Shown: positions 1-6,710, counted from the stretch's first letter. The stretch is DNA of 35,088 nucleotides from DATJLQ01 sp035509415 (GCA_035509415.1 DATJLQ010000068.1:1-35088), one strand, 5' to 3'. A program made the numbers and translations. Notes: a model not told the origin generated them from the sequence alone.

Positions 1-1296
1 ACCGGCGTGGTGACCGTGGGCGCCGTGCTCGGCATGGCGGCACACATCGAAGGCAAAGGCGTAAAAATCCTCGACATGACCGGCCTCGCGCAGAAGGGCG
101 GCGCGGTCATGAGCCATCTGCGCATCGCGCGCGACCCGGACGCGATCCACGCCGCGCGCATCGCGACCGGCGACGCCCATGCGGTGATCGCGTGCGACAT
201 CGTGGTGGCGGCGAGCCGCGAAGCGCGTGCCGTCACGCGCGACGGCGTCACGCGCGTCGCCCTCAACAGCCACGAGACGCCGACCGGCGATTTCATGCGC
301 AAGCCCGACCTGGCCTTTCCGGGTGCGGCCCTCGAGCAGGCGATCGAGGCGGGCGTGGGCGGGCGCGCCGTCGCGTCGGTCGATGCCACGCGCCTCGCGA
401 CCCGGCTCATGGGCGATTCGATCGCGACCAACCCGTTCATGATGGGCTTCGCCTATCAACGCGGGCTGATTCCGGTCTCGGAAGACGCGATCTTCAAGGC
501 GATCGAGCTCAATGGCGTCGCGACCGAGCAGAACCGACGCGCGTTCCTGTGGGGCCGGCTCGCGGCTCACGATCCCGCCGCGGCCGAAGCGGCGGCAGCG
601 CCCCAAGCGCCGGCACCCGCGCGCGTCCTCTCGGCGAGCCTCGAGGAGACGATCGAGCGGCGCGCGCGTCAGCTCACCGCCTATCAGAACGCGGGCCTCG
701 CCAAGCGCTATCGGGATCTCATCCAGCGCGTGCGCGCGGCCGAATCCGAGAAGGCGCCGGGCTTGAGCGGGCTCGCGGAATCGGTCGCGCGGAATTACTA
801 CAAGCTCCTCGCCTACAAGGACGAGTACGAGGTCGCGCGACTCTACACCGACGGCGCCTTCGAAGCGGCGCTCCACGAGCGCTTCGCGGGCGACTACCGA
901 CTGCGCTTCCATTTGGCGCCGCCCTTGCTCGCGCGGCGCAACCCGGCGACGGGCGAGCTCGAGAAGCGCGAATACGGCGCCTGGATTCTCACCGCGTTTC
1001 GCCTGCTCGCGTCCCTCAAGGGGCTACGCGGCACCTGGCTCGATCCCTTCGGCCACACGGCCGAGCGGAAGCGCGAGCGCGCGCTCATCGCGGAATACGA
1101 GCGCGTGGTGGAGGAGCTCGTGGCACGCCTCGGCCACGACAACCATGCGCTGGCGCTCGAGATCGCCTCGATCCCCGAGCAGATTCGCGGCTACGGCCAC
1201 GTCAAGGAGCGCGCGATCGATTTGGCCAAAGCGCGCGAGGCCGAGCTGCTCGCCGCCTTCCGCGCGCCGCCCGCCCAACGCACGGCGGCGGAGTAG
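1..1296 (+). CDS. Indolepyruvate ferredoxin oxidoreductase, C-terminal part (5' end outside window)
   Basis: The reading frame is open from base 1, so this is the 3' part of a longer gene. The first ~190 residues read as the gamma (pyruvate/ketoisovalerate oxidoreductase catalytic) domain: a GVVTVGAVLGMAAHIEGKG nucleotide-binding-like start, then TGLAQKGGAVMSH and a SIATNPFMMG segment. An Ala/Pro-rich linker (~195-210) leads to a ~210-residue charged C-terminal domain resembling the DUF6537 tail of fused, single-chain indolepyruvate:ferredoxin oxidoreductases. The enzyme family oxidatively decarboxylates aryl 2-oxoacids to aryl-acyl-CoA with ferredoxin; fused proteins are over 1100 residues, so roughly the last third is present. 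The thiamine diphosphate domains would be upstream. It converges on the minus-strand genes that follow. Confidence 0.9.
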   Translation, partial: TGVVTVGAVLGMAAHIEGKGVKILDMTGLAQKGGAVMSHLRIARDPDAIHAARIATGDAHAVIACDIVVAASREARAVTRDGVTRVALNSHETPTGDFMRKPDLAFPGAALEQAIEAGVGGRAVASVDATRLATRLMGDSIATNPFMMGFAYQRGLIPVSEDAIFKAIELNGVATEQNRRAFLWGRLAAHDPAAAEAAAAPQAPAPARVLSASLEETIERRARQLTAYQNAGLAKRYRDLIQRVRAAESEKAPGLSGLAESVARNYYKLLAYKDEYEVARLYTDGAFEAALHERFAGDYRLRFHLAPPLLARRNPATGELEKREYGAWILTAFRLLASLKGLRGTWLDPFGHTAERKRERALIAEYERVVEELVARLGHDNHALALEIASIPEQIRGYGHVKERAIDLAKAREAELLAAFRAPPAQRTAAE

Positions 1297-1333
1297 ACAG
1301 CTCCGACGTATCGTTGGGTTACGCTGAATCATC

Positions 1334-1440
1334 GCCCCCCACCCTACCCTCCCCCTCGAGGGGGGAGGGTTGCGTAGGGTTGGCGAGGCGAACCCCCGGG
1401 CTTGACCCGGGGGCTTACCCGAAGCTGGGTGGGGGTGGGC
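1334..1440. repeat. Dispersed palindromic repeat, family A (CCCTCCCC...GGGGAGGG)
   Basis: This stretch in the 1297-1583 gap contains the hairpin CCCTCCCCCTC / GAGGGGGGAGGG followed by GGTTGGCGAGGCGAA and TACCCGAAGCTGGGTG. The same two blocks recur at 16991-17145, and a shorter relative lies at 8559-8746. It is extragenic between two convergent genes. The hairpin could help end transcription, but there is no T-run, so I call it only a repeat. Confidence 0.75.
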
Positions 1441-1495
1441 TTCAGCTGATCAAGATCACGCTCTGACGGGCCGAGAGGCGCCTCGATTGCGCTTG

Positions 1496-1532
1496 CCTCA
1501 TCCTGAGAAGCGCAGCGTCGCGAAGAATGAGG
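1496..1532. repeat. Dispersed palindromic repeat, family B, degenerate copy
   Basis: CCTCATCCTGAG, a short spacer, then GCGAAGAATGAGG. This is a diverged copy of the CCTCATCCTGAGG ... TCTCGAAGGATGAGG repeat found several more times in the window (2923-3011, 11637-11814, 13296-13402, 15733-15801). It lies just beyond the stop codon of the bufferin-like gene. Confidence 0.6.
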
Positions 1533-1583
1533 CCGGAAGCGGCGCGGGAGACGGGATCGCGCTCCGATCGGACGCCGCGCGGC

Positions 1584-1895
1584 CTACGTCTTCGGAAAAA
1601 GCGAGCCGTGGTAGAACTTGACGCAGGTGCCGGTCGGCACGTAGGCGAACTCGTTCCGGTTCTCGCTCCCACCCGTGGTCGCCAGAGTGGGCGCACCCTT
1701 CGGCCGCTCGGCGTTGGTATAGGCGCAAGTGAGCTTGTCCGAGCCGCAAACCGAGACGTCGCGCGCCGAGACGCCGTAGCATTTCTCGTCGATGGGCGGC
1801 ATGGGCGAGCCCTCGGCGAGCGCAGTCGCGACCGCAAGCGGCTCAGCGGCGAAGGCCGCGACGGCGGCGGCGATCATGAGCGCGGTCTTGTTCAT
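1584..1895 (-). CDS. Small secreted four-cysteine protein, bufferin-like (DUF2282-like)
   Basis: This gene encodes 103 residues with a clear Sec signal peptide (about 1-27, hydrophobic core then TALA). The mature part has exactly four cysteines (39, 50, 57, 91) in the arrangement EKCYGV - VCGSD - LTCAY - YVPTGTC, followed by GSLFPK. That Cys spacing, the EKCYGV start and the YVP-GTC end are what I recall of DUF2282, the BufA1-type bufferin precursors. Bufferins are periplasmic peptides whose cysteines are converted to thiooxazoles by an MNIO (DUF692) enzyme with a DUF2063-type partner and which sequester copper. No such enzyme is encoded in this window. A GGGAG Shine-Dalgarno lies 7 nt before the ATG. 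It follows a cytochrome c gene on the same strand after a 70-nt gap and probably shares its transcript. Family assignment is by motif only. Confidence 0.7.
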   Translation of the reverse strand: MNKTALMIAAAVAAFAAEPLAVATALAEGSPMPPIDEKCYGVSARDVSVCGSDKLTCAYTNAERPKGAPTLATTGGSENRNEFAYVPTGTCVKFYHGSLFPKT

Positions 1896-1965
1896 GCGGG
1901 TCTCCCGAGCTGGCGCGTTCCCGAGACATAGCGCCGCCCGGCCCGGATTTCAACCGCCCGCGCCG

Positions 1966-2493
1966 TCACTGCATGTTCATGTGGTCCATTTGCATCGGCG
2001 TCATGCCGGAATGGGGAATGGCGCCTTCGGAGACGCGGCGCTGGTAGGCCTGGAACGGGGGCGGCCAGTTGCTCTTGATGAAAGCCAACACGGCCCAGAT
2101 TTGAGCGTCGGTCAGGATGCCGCCGAAGGGCATCATGTGCGTCTTGTAGCCGGGGGGCGCGTAAGCGGCGTAGCCCTTCTTCACCATGCCGAACAGGTCG
2201 TCGTCGGGATGGCGCCAGGTGTGCCCGTGCCAATCGTGGGGCGGCGCGAGGTTGTAGCCGTCGGGCTGGCGCGTCTGCCAGCCGGGCTGGCCCTGGAGAC
2301 GGTCGCCGTGGCAGGCCGCGCAATATTGCTCGTAGATCTGCTTTCCCTCGGCGACCTGGGCAGCGTTGTCCGGATCGGCCTTGGTGACGTAGGGCGCGTC
2401 GCCGGTGCGCGCGATTTGCGCGTCGATCGAGGTGCCCGCGCAAGCGAGGCAGGCGAGGAGCCCGACCGCGATCGAGAGGCCCGGGCGCGTCAT
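1966..2493 (-). CDS. Exported c-type cytochrome with Met/His-rich C-terminal tail
   Basis: A 175-residue single-haem cytochrome c. After an N-terminal signal sequence (about 1-25; LLAC at 12-15 might even be a lipobox) comes the haem-binding motif C58-A-A-C61-H62. The distal ligand is probably Met120 or Met121 in HMMPFGG, followed by a typical class I C-terminal helix (LTDAQIWAVLAFIKSNWP). Beyond the fold, the last 15 residues form a tail with one Met or His at nearly every second position (H161, M164, M167, M169, H171, M172, M174), like copper-binding tails. It would act in the periplasm as an electron carrier. The start is supported by GGAG about 8 nt upstream. It lies directly upstream of the bufferin-like gene, which hints at a metal-related job; that link is inference. 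Confidence 0.88.
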   Translation of the reverse strand: MTRPGLSIAVGLLACLACAGTSIDAQIARTGDAPYVTKADPDNAAQVAEGKQIYEQYCAACHGDRLQGQPGWQTRQPDGYNLAPPHDWHGHTWRHPDDDLFGMVKKGYAAYAPPGYKTHMMPFGGILTDAQIWAVLAFIKSNWPPPFQAYQRRVSEGAIPHSGMTPMQMDHMNMQ

Positions 2494-2512
2494 GGCTCGC
2501 TCCGCCGCCGCG

Positions 2513-2755
2513 CTAGAGCCCGAGGGCGCGCTTATAGATGTCGAGCAGCGTCTCCTGCTCCTGGCGGTCGGCGCTGTTCATCTTGCGCAAGCGCACCACC
2601 TGGCGCATGACCTTGAGGTCGAAGCCCGAGCCCTTGGCCTGGGCATAGACGTCGCGGATGTCGGCACCGAGCGCCTGCTTCTCCTCCTCGAGCTTCTCGA
2701 TGCGCTCGACGAACGAGCGCAACTGATCGGCCGCGATTCCGCCGACGTCGGGCAT
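2513..2755 (-). CDS. gapR: GapR/DUF2312 nucleoid-associated protein
   Basis: An 80-residue protein of the DUF2312 family (UPF0335). It is almost entirely alpha-helical, with a coiled-coil first helix (LRSFVERIEKLEEEKQALGADIRDVYAQAKGSGFD) and the family-typical LKVMRQVVRLRKM, then a short C-terminal helix. In Caulobacter this protein, GapR, binds overtwisted DNA ahead of replication and transcription and supports topoisomerases. I chose the ATG at 2755 because it gives the normal family length and is preceded by a strong GGAGGAGAA Shine-Dalgarno 5 nt upstream; the frame stays open to 2881 but that extension looks non-coding. A perfect DnaA box lies ~130 bp upstream in its likely promoter. Confidence 0.92.
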   Translation of the reverse strand: MPDVGGIAADQLRSFVERIEKLEEEKQALGADIRDVYAQAKGSGFDLKVMRQVVRLRKMNSADRQEQETLLDIYKRALGL

Positions 2756-2884
2756 CTCACTTCTCCTCCGCGCAGGATGGGACCGCGCCGGGCGAGCACC
2801 CGGGGTCGGCCGCTCGCGTCCCTCATAGCGGCGCGGCCGCGGCGGCGCAAGCGAGTGCCCGCGTTTATCCCCGCTATACATAGG

Positions 2885-2893
2885 TGTGGATAA
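2885..2893 (-). promoter_or_regulatory. DnaA box in the likely gapR promoter
   Basis: TTATCCACA on the minus strand, a perfect match to the consensus DnaA box. It is followed (in gapR direction) by TATGTATAG, which offers -10-like hexamers, so the box would fall in the -10/-35 spacer. A weaker relative, TTATCCCCG, lies on the plus strand at about 2864-2872. Binding is inferred from the sequence only. Confidence 0.5.
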
Positions 2894-2922
2894 AATTCAG
2901 GGGGCGGGCGGGCGATCGCCAT

Positions 2923-3011
2923 CATCCTTCGAGACACCCGCCGCCCTCATCCCGAGGCGCTTGCGAGAGCCAAGCGTCTCGAAGGATGGCGGCGGGTTCC
3001 TCGGGATGAGG
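2923..3011. repeat. Dispersed palindromic repeat, family B (inverted pair)
   Basis: CATCCTTCGAGAC... and ...GTCTCGAAGGATG face each other around CGCTTGCGAGAGCCAAGCG, and CCTCATCCCGAGG recurs as CCTCGGGATGAGG, so the whole 90 bp can fold into a long hairpin. It lies between the gapR promoter and the 3' end of the DUF1244 gene. Confidence 0.75.
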
Positions 3012-3018
3012 GAGCCAC

Positions 3019-3321
3019 CTAATGCTTGTGCCCGGGCTCGGCCTTCGCGAAGGCGGCCTTCTGGTCGCCCGAGGCGTCCTTCTGGTACTTCTTCTTCCAT
3101 TCGGCATAGGGCATGCCATAGACGATCTCGCGCGCGGCCTCGTCGGTGACCGTGACGCCCTGCGCCGCCGCCTCCTCGCGGTACCAGCGCGAGAGGCAAT
3201 TACGGCAGAAGCCAGCCAAATTCATGAGGTCGATGTTCTGGACGTCGGTGCGCTCGCGCAAATGCTGCACCAGACGCCGGAACGCCGCGGCCTCGAGCTC
3301 GGTCTTGGTCTGGTCGCTCAT
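3019..3321 (-). CDS. DUF1244 family protein
   Basis: A 100-residue cytosolic protein matching the DUF1244 family: the AAAFRRLVQHLRERTDVQNIDLMNLAGFCRNCLSRWY core followed by GMPYAEWKKKYQ. A CxxC pair (C39, C42) and a short C-terminal HKH could bind a metal, but the function of the family is unknown to me. The start is well supported by an AAGGAG Shine-Dalgarno about 7 nt upstream; a TATAAG hexamer about 30 nt upstream could be its -10. It is one of a run of minus-strand genes with gapR and an N-formylglutamate amidohydrolase-family gene; the gap to each is filled by a repeat or is short. Confidence 0.88.
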   Translation of the reverse strand: MSDQTKTELEAAAFRRLVQHLRERTDVQNIDLMNLAGFCRNCLSRWYREEAAAQGVTVTDEAAREIVYGMPYAEWKKKYQKDASGDQKAAFAKAEPGHKH

Positions 3322-3375
3322 GCTCGTCTCCTTGAGGTTCCTCGCCTCTTATATGGGGCCGCGCGCGCGGCCGCG

Positions 3376-4227
3376 TCAAATGGCGGCCGAGCCCTCGAAG
3401 CGCTCGACCCGGTAGAGCTCAGGGTCCGCGAGAATCGGCCCGAGCGCGCGCGCGAGGCGCTCGGCCCAAACCGCTGCGCGCGCCGGCGTGTCGATCAAGT
3501 CCTGGCGGATTTCGATCTCGATATGAGGATAGCCGTGGGATCCCGCGTGATGGGCGGCGCTGAAGCCGTGCGGGTCGCGCGCCGAATAGGGCTCGTTGTC
3601 GCCGATCACGGCACCGGGCTCGCGCCGGAGATTCTCGATGAGCGGCACCGCGATGCGCGGATCGCGGTCCCACAACACGCCGAAGTGCCAGGGGCGCGCG
3701 AAGCCGTTCATGACCGGCGTGAAGCTGTGGATCGAGATCAGCGCCGGCACCGCTCCTCGCGCGCGGAAGCGCCCGAGCGCGGCGTCGATCGCGCCGTGAT
3801 AGGGACGGAACAGCGCGTCCGCGCGCGCCGCGCGCGCCGCGGCGGTGAGTTTCCGGTTCCCGGGAATGTCGACGCCGTCGCTTTCCTGGGCGATCGAGGT
3901 CGGATCGTCGAGGGCGCGGTTGAGGTCGATCGCGAGACGCGAATAGCCGGCGCGCACGAGGGGGGCGTCGAACCGGCGGCTCAGCCAACGCGCCGCGTCG
4001 CTCGCGCCGATGTCCCAAGCGATGTGCTGCTCGAGGAGCCGCGCCTCGAGCCCGAGGGTCCCGAGCGCGCGCGGCAGCGTTTTGCTCGCATGGTCGCAAA
4101 TCAGGAGAAACGGCGCGCGCCCCTCGGGATTGACGATCTCGAAGGCGGGCGGATCGCCGGCGCCGAGCGGCGATGCCGCTTGGGGACGATCCGGCTCCTT
4201 GGACGCGGGGCTGGCTGAACCGCTCAT
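3376..4227 (-). CDS. N-formylglutamate amidohydrolase family protein
   Basis: A 283-residue protein of the FGase family. After a ~25-residue Pro/Ala-rich lead the core begins FEIVNPEGRAPFLLICDHASKTLP, with the diagnostic CDHAS segment, followed by HIAWDIGASDAARWLSRRFDAPL, YSRLAIDLNR, SIHSFTP and a C-terminal SHGYPHIEIEIRQDLID. Authentic members (HutG type) hydrolyse N-formyl-L-glutamate to formate and glutamate in histidine breakdown. No hut genes are nearby, so the substrate is open. The ATG at 4227 has no Shine-Dalgarno, but TATAGT lies only 6 nt upstream, suggesting a leaderless message; the frame remains open further upstream but that part resembles no protein. It is divergent from the DMT exporter gene, sharing a 96-bp promoter region. 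Confidence 0.85.
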   Translation of the reverse strand: MSGSASPASKEPDRPQAASPLGAGDPPAFEIVNPEGRAPFLLICDHASKTLPRALGTLGLEARLLEQHIAWDIGASDAARWLSRRFDAPLVRAGYSRLAIDLNRALDDPTSIAQESDGVDIPGNRKLTAAARAARADALFRPYHGAIDAALGRFRARGAVPALISIHSFTPVMNGFARPWHFGVLWDRDPRIAVPLIENLRREPGAVIGDNEPYSARDPHGFSAAHHAGSHGYPHIEIEIRQDLIDTPARAAVWAERLARALGPILADPELYRVERFEGSAAI

Positions 4228-4233
4228 TCCCGC

Positions 4234-4239
4234 ACTATA
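4234..4239 (-). promoter_or_regulatory. -10 box (TATAGT) 6 nt before the amidohydrolase ATG
   Basis: TATAGT read on the minus strand, then GCGGGA, then the ATG at 4227. With normal initiation 6-7 nt past the -10 the transcript would begin at or within a base of the start codon. No convincing TTGACA-like -35 is seen at 16-18 nt. Confidence 0.45.
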
Positions 4240-4311
4240 ACGGAACCTAATGCGGCTTTGGAGCAGGCGTGCCATGCCGATTCCCCGTTTCGGGCGCCCG
4301 GTGCCGCGGCC

Positions 4312-4317
4312 TATAAG
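4312..4317 (+). promoter_or_regulatory. -10 box (TATAAG) 6 nt before the DMT exporter ATG
   Basis: TATAAG, then GGCGCC, then ATG at 4324. There is no Shine-Dalgarno in between, so a leaderless transcript is likely if this is the promoter. The hexamer 17 nt upstream (TTCGGG) keeps only the TT of a -35 box. Confidence 0.45.
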
Positions 4318-4323
4318 GGCGCC

Positions 4324-5310
4324 ATGACCGACGCCGCCCCGGCCGTGGAGCCCGGCTCCGAGGACGCAAGGGCCGCGCGCCGCTCGTTCCGCATCGCGGT
4401 CGCGGCCCTGCTGTCGGGGGCCTTCTGCACCTCGCTCTCGGCGATCTTCATCAAGCTCTCGGAAGTGCCGCCGACCGCGACCGGGTTCTATCGCGTCGCT
4501 CTTTCGGCGCCGCTTCTTTATCTCTGGCTGCGCTGGGAGCAGCCGCGTCGCGTCGCCTATCGGGGCCCACGCGACTGGCGCGATCGACGCGACCTCGCAC
4601 TCTGCGGCGTGTACTTCTCGATCAACACCGCCTTCTGGTGCTGGGCGATGCGCTACACGACGGCGACGAACGGGCTCCTGATCTCGAATCTCACGCCGCT
4701 TTTCGTCGCCTGCGCCGCCTATTTCTTCCTGCGCGAGCGCTTCAACCGCGCCTTCCTCGCGGGCATGGGGATGACGATCCTCGGCGCCGCGGCGCTGGTC
4801 GCGGAGAGCGTGAGCTTCGGCGGCGACCACGTGCTGGGCGACGCGCTCGCGATCGGCTCATGCGTTTTCTGGAGCGCCTATCTTCTCACGCTGCAGCGCC
4901 TGCGCGGACGCTTCACGACGGCGACCATCATGACCTGGACCGCAATCGTCGCGAGCGTGCTGCTCTTGGCCGCGGCGGCGCTCGCGGGCGAGCCGCTTTT
5001 GCCCCACACGGCGGCCGGCTGGGCCGCGGTCCTGAGCCTCGCCTTCATCTCCCAGGTCGCGGGCCAGGGCTTGATCGCCTTCTCGATGGCGCAGCTCCCC
5101 GCGAGCTTCACCGCGATCGGGCTCCTGGTGCAGCCGATCTACGGCATGCTCGTCGCCTGGCCCATCGTGGGCGAGACGCCGACCCTGGTGCAGATCCTGG
5201 GCGGCGCCGCGATCCTGTGCGGCATCGCGCTCGCGCGCCGCGACCGCAATCGCGGCGTGGTCAAGGCGGCGCAGCGCCTCACCGAATCTCCACATCCTCC
5301 CAGAAGCTGA
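4324..5310 (+). CDS. DMT superfamily transporter (EamA family)
   Basis: A 328-residue inner-membrane protein with the ten-helix, two-EamA-repeat layout of the drug/metabolite transporter superfamily. The first repeat starts about residue 25 (RIAVAALLSGAFCTSLSAIFIKLSEVPPTATGFYR) and includes the typical LISNLTPLFVACAAYFFLRERF. The second starts about residue 175 (GDALAIGSCVFWSAYLL) and ends with LLVQPIYGMLVAWPIVGETPTLVQILGGAAILCGIALA. Members export amino acids, metabolites or drugs; the substrate cannot be read from sequence. The ATG at 4324 follows a -10 box by 6 nt. Its 3' end overlaps the convergent DUF427 gene by 32 nt. Confidence 0.9.
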   Translation: MTDAAPAVEPGSEDARAARRSFRIAVAALLSGAFCTSLSAIFIKLSEVPPTATGFYRVALSAPLLYLWLRWEQPRRVAYRGPRDWRDRRDLALCGVYFSINTAFWCWAMRYTTATNGLLISNLTPLFVACAAYFFLRERFNRAFLAGMGMTILGAAALVAESVSFGGDHVLGDALAIGSCVFWSAYLLTLQRLRGRFTTATIMTWTAIVASVLLLAAAALAGEPLLPHTAAGWAAVLSLAFISQVAGQGLIAFSMAQLPASFTAIGLLVQPIYGMLVAWPIVGETPTLVQILGGAAILCGIALARRDRNRGVVKAAQRLTESPHPPRS

Positions 5311-5560
5311 AGCGGTCCGCGACCTTGCGCATCTCGGGGCGCGGCTTCTCGTAGCGCCAGGCCGCGCGCGTATGGCGCTCGCCCTCGACCACCACGTCGT
5401 AGAACTGGACGCCGTGGGGGCATTCCAGGTCGCTCTCGGTCTTGGGCGCCTTCTCGAGCCAGCCGGTCTTGACCGACGCGTTCGGGAAATAGGGATAGCC
5501 GTCGCAGTCGACGATGTCGTCGCTCTCGGCGACCACGTGGCCGCTCACGATCGCTTTCAT
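5279..5560 (-). CDS. DUF427 domain protein
   Basis: A 93-residue, full-length DUF427 protein: MKAIVSGHVVAESDDIVDCDGYPYFPNASV, then the central CPHGVQFYDVVVEGERHTRAAWRYEKPRPEM and the terminal FSFWEDVEI. The family is a small beta-rich fold of unknown biochemical role, common as a stand-alone gene in alphaproteobacteria and actinobacteria. A GGAGGAG Shine-Dalgarno sits about 7 nt before the ATG. It converges on, and overlaps by 32 nt, the DMT transporter gene. Confidence 0.9.
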   Translation of the reverse strand: MKAIVSGHVVAESDDIVDCDGYPYFPNASVKTGWLEKAPKTESDLECPHGVQFYDVVVEGERHTRAAWRYEKPRPEMRKVADRFSFWEDVEIR

Positions 5561-5680
5561 GGGGCACTCCTCCGTTCGGGTCCGATGGCCCTGATACTAA
5601 TACCGGTCTCTGCCGGGGCGAGCGCTTTGGCGCGCGGGCCGCGTCTTCTTGACGCGTACCCGGGGAGACGCCTAAGGTCC

Positions 5681-5701
5681 CTGGTCTGGAGATAAGACCA
5701 G
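5681..5701. promoter_or_regulatory. Inverted repeat, candidate FadR-type operator
   Basis: CTGGTCT - 7 nt - AGACCAG, perfect arms, 59 nt before the FadR-type regulator's ATG. The CTGGTC half-site is that of the E. coli FadR operator, but that operator has only a 1-nt centre whereas this one has 7. A TTGACG at 5649-5654 could be a -35, which would place the repeat at the transcription start. Autoregulation is inference. Confidence 0.45.
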
Positions 5702-5745
5702 ATGCAAGAAAGCCCAAGGAATTCGGCGCCCAAGGACACACAACG

Positions 5746-5763
5746 ATGAGCGACGTGCGATGA
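5746..5763 (+). other. Five-codon mini-ORF overlapping the regulator start (MSDVR-stop)
   Basis: ATG AGC GAC GTG CGA TGA, whose stop overlaps the ATG of the downstream regulator as ATGA. Its own upstream AAGGA is about 10 nt away. It could be a translational-coupling leader or chance. Confidence 0.25.
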
Positions 5764-6635
5764 CCGAGACCCCGACGGGCCCGGCGCGGCCCGCGCCCGA
5801 CCCCTCGTTCCGGCGCATAGCCCCCCAACGCATTTCGGACCGGGTGGCGGACGAAATCGCGCGTTTGATCGCGACCGGGCGCCTGATCCCCGGTCAGCGG
5901 CTCCCGGGTGAGCGCGATCTTGCGGTGCGTATGGGGGTGAGCCGGGTCTCGATCCGCGCGGCCTTGCAGCAGCTCAAGGCGCAAGGGCTGGTGAGCGCGG
6001 TCCAGGGCGGGGGCACGCGCGTCAAATCCTCCGCCGTCGAGCTCGACCGGCCCTTGAGCGAGCTCTTGCGCCTCGACCGCGCGAACCTCCACGACCTCGC
6101 CGAAATCCGCGCCATCCTCGAGGTGTGGGCGGCGCGGCGCGCGGCCGAGCGCGGCACGCCGGCGGACCTCGCCGAGCTCAAGGGCCTGCTCGCCGCGATG
6201 GACGATTCCGAGCGCGCGCAGCGCTACAAGGCCGAGGACGACGTGCGCTTCCACATGGCGGTCGCGCGCGCGAGCCACAGCGCCGTCTATCTCCATCTCC
6301 TGAGCGTGATCCGCGACATCCTGACCTCGATGCTCGAATATCACCGCTACGCGTTGTTCTCGAGCGCCGAGGACGACCGCGCGGTCAACGCCCAGCACCG
6401 CGCCGTGGTCGAGGCGATCGCGCGCGGCGATCGCGAGGGGGCGGCGCGCGCGATGCACGATCACCTCGACTGGGTGCTCTCGCGCTACGACGATGCGCGC
6501 GACAAGAGCCCCGGTCCTGCATCGGAAGCGAGTCCTGCATCGGAAGCGGGCCCCGCATCCGAAGCGGGTCCCGCATCCGAAGCAAGCCCTGCAACCAAGC
6601 CCGATCCCGCGTCCGAGCCGACCCGCGCGCGTTGA
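5760..6635 (+). CDS. FadR-subfamily GntR transcriptional regulator
   Basis: A 291-residue regulator. The winged helix-turn-helix spans about residues 20-90 (ISDRVADEIARLIATGRLIPGQRLPGERDLAVRMGVSRVSIRAALQQLKAQGLVSAVQGGGTRV), the classic GntR pattern. The C-terminal FCD domain (~105-245) keeps the acidic and His residues that usually bind a metal and carboxylate ligand (DDVRFHMAVARASHS; later NAQHRAVVEAI). The last ~45 residues are a low-complexity tail of six PASEAG-type repeats. It precedes hyi, glxR, ttuD and pyk on the same strand, so it most likely controls glyoxylate/hydroxypyruvate/glycerate use; the ligand is unknown. The start is not backed by a good Shine-Dalgarno and overlaps a five-codon mini-ORF. 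Confidence 0.9.
   Translation: MTETPTGPARPAPDPSFRRIAPQRISDRVADEIARLIATGRLIPGQRLPGERDLAVRMGVSRVSIRAALQQLKAQGLVSAVQGGGTRVKSSAVELDRPLSELLRLDRANLHDLAEIRAILEVWAARRAAERGTPADLAELKGLLAAMDDSERAQRYKAEDDVRFHMAVARASHSAVYLHLLSVIRDILTSMLEYHRYALFSSAEDDRAVNAQHRAVVEAIARGDREGAARAMHDHLDWVLSRYDDARDKSPGPASEASPASEAGPASEAGPASEASPATKPDPASEPTRAR
6513..6620 (+). repeat. Six tandem 18-bp units coding the regulator's PASEAG tail
   Basis: Consecutive 18-bp units in frame within the 3' end of the FadR-type gene encode GPASEA, SPASEA, GPASEA, GPASEA, SPATKP and DPASEP. The first four are nearly identical at DNA level (GGTCCTGCATCGGAAGCG and variants); the last two have decayed. Such minisatellites can vary in copy number by slippage. 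Confidence 0.85.
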
Positions 6636-6710
6636 GCAAAAGCAACCGCGCGCGACGCGTGACATCGGGCGCGCGCCTCGCCACAATGGCCGCCGCCGGC
6701 CGGTCCTGCC

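Noticed and set aside
1792..2610. Long plus-strand reading frame opposite the cytochrome c and gapR genes
   Set aside because: It is antisense to well-supported genes, has an Arg/Ala/Gly-rich shadow composition and no recognisable domain. The same applies to the long antisense frames opposite ttuD-pyk, the EF-G-like gene, uvrB and the PanE/aminotransferase genes.
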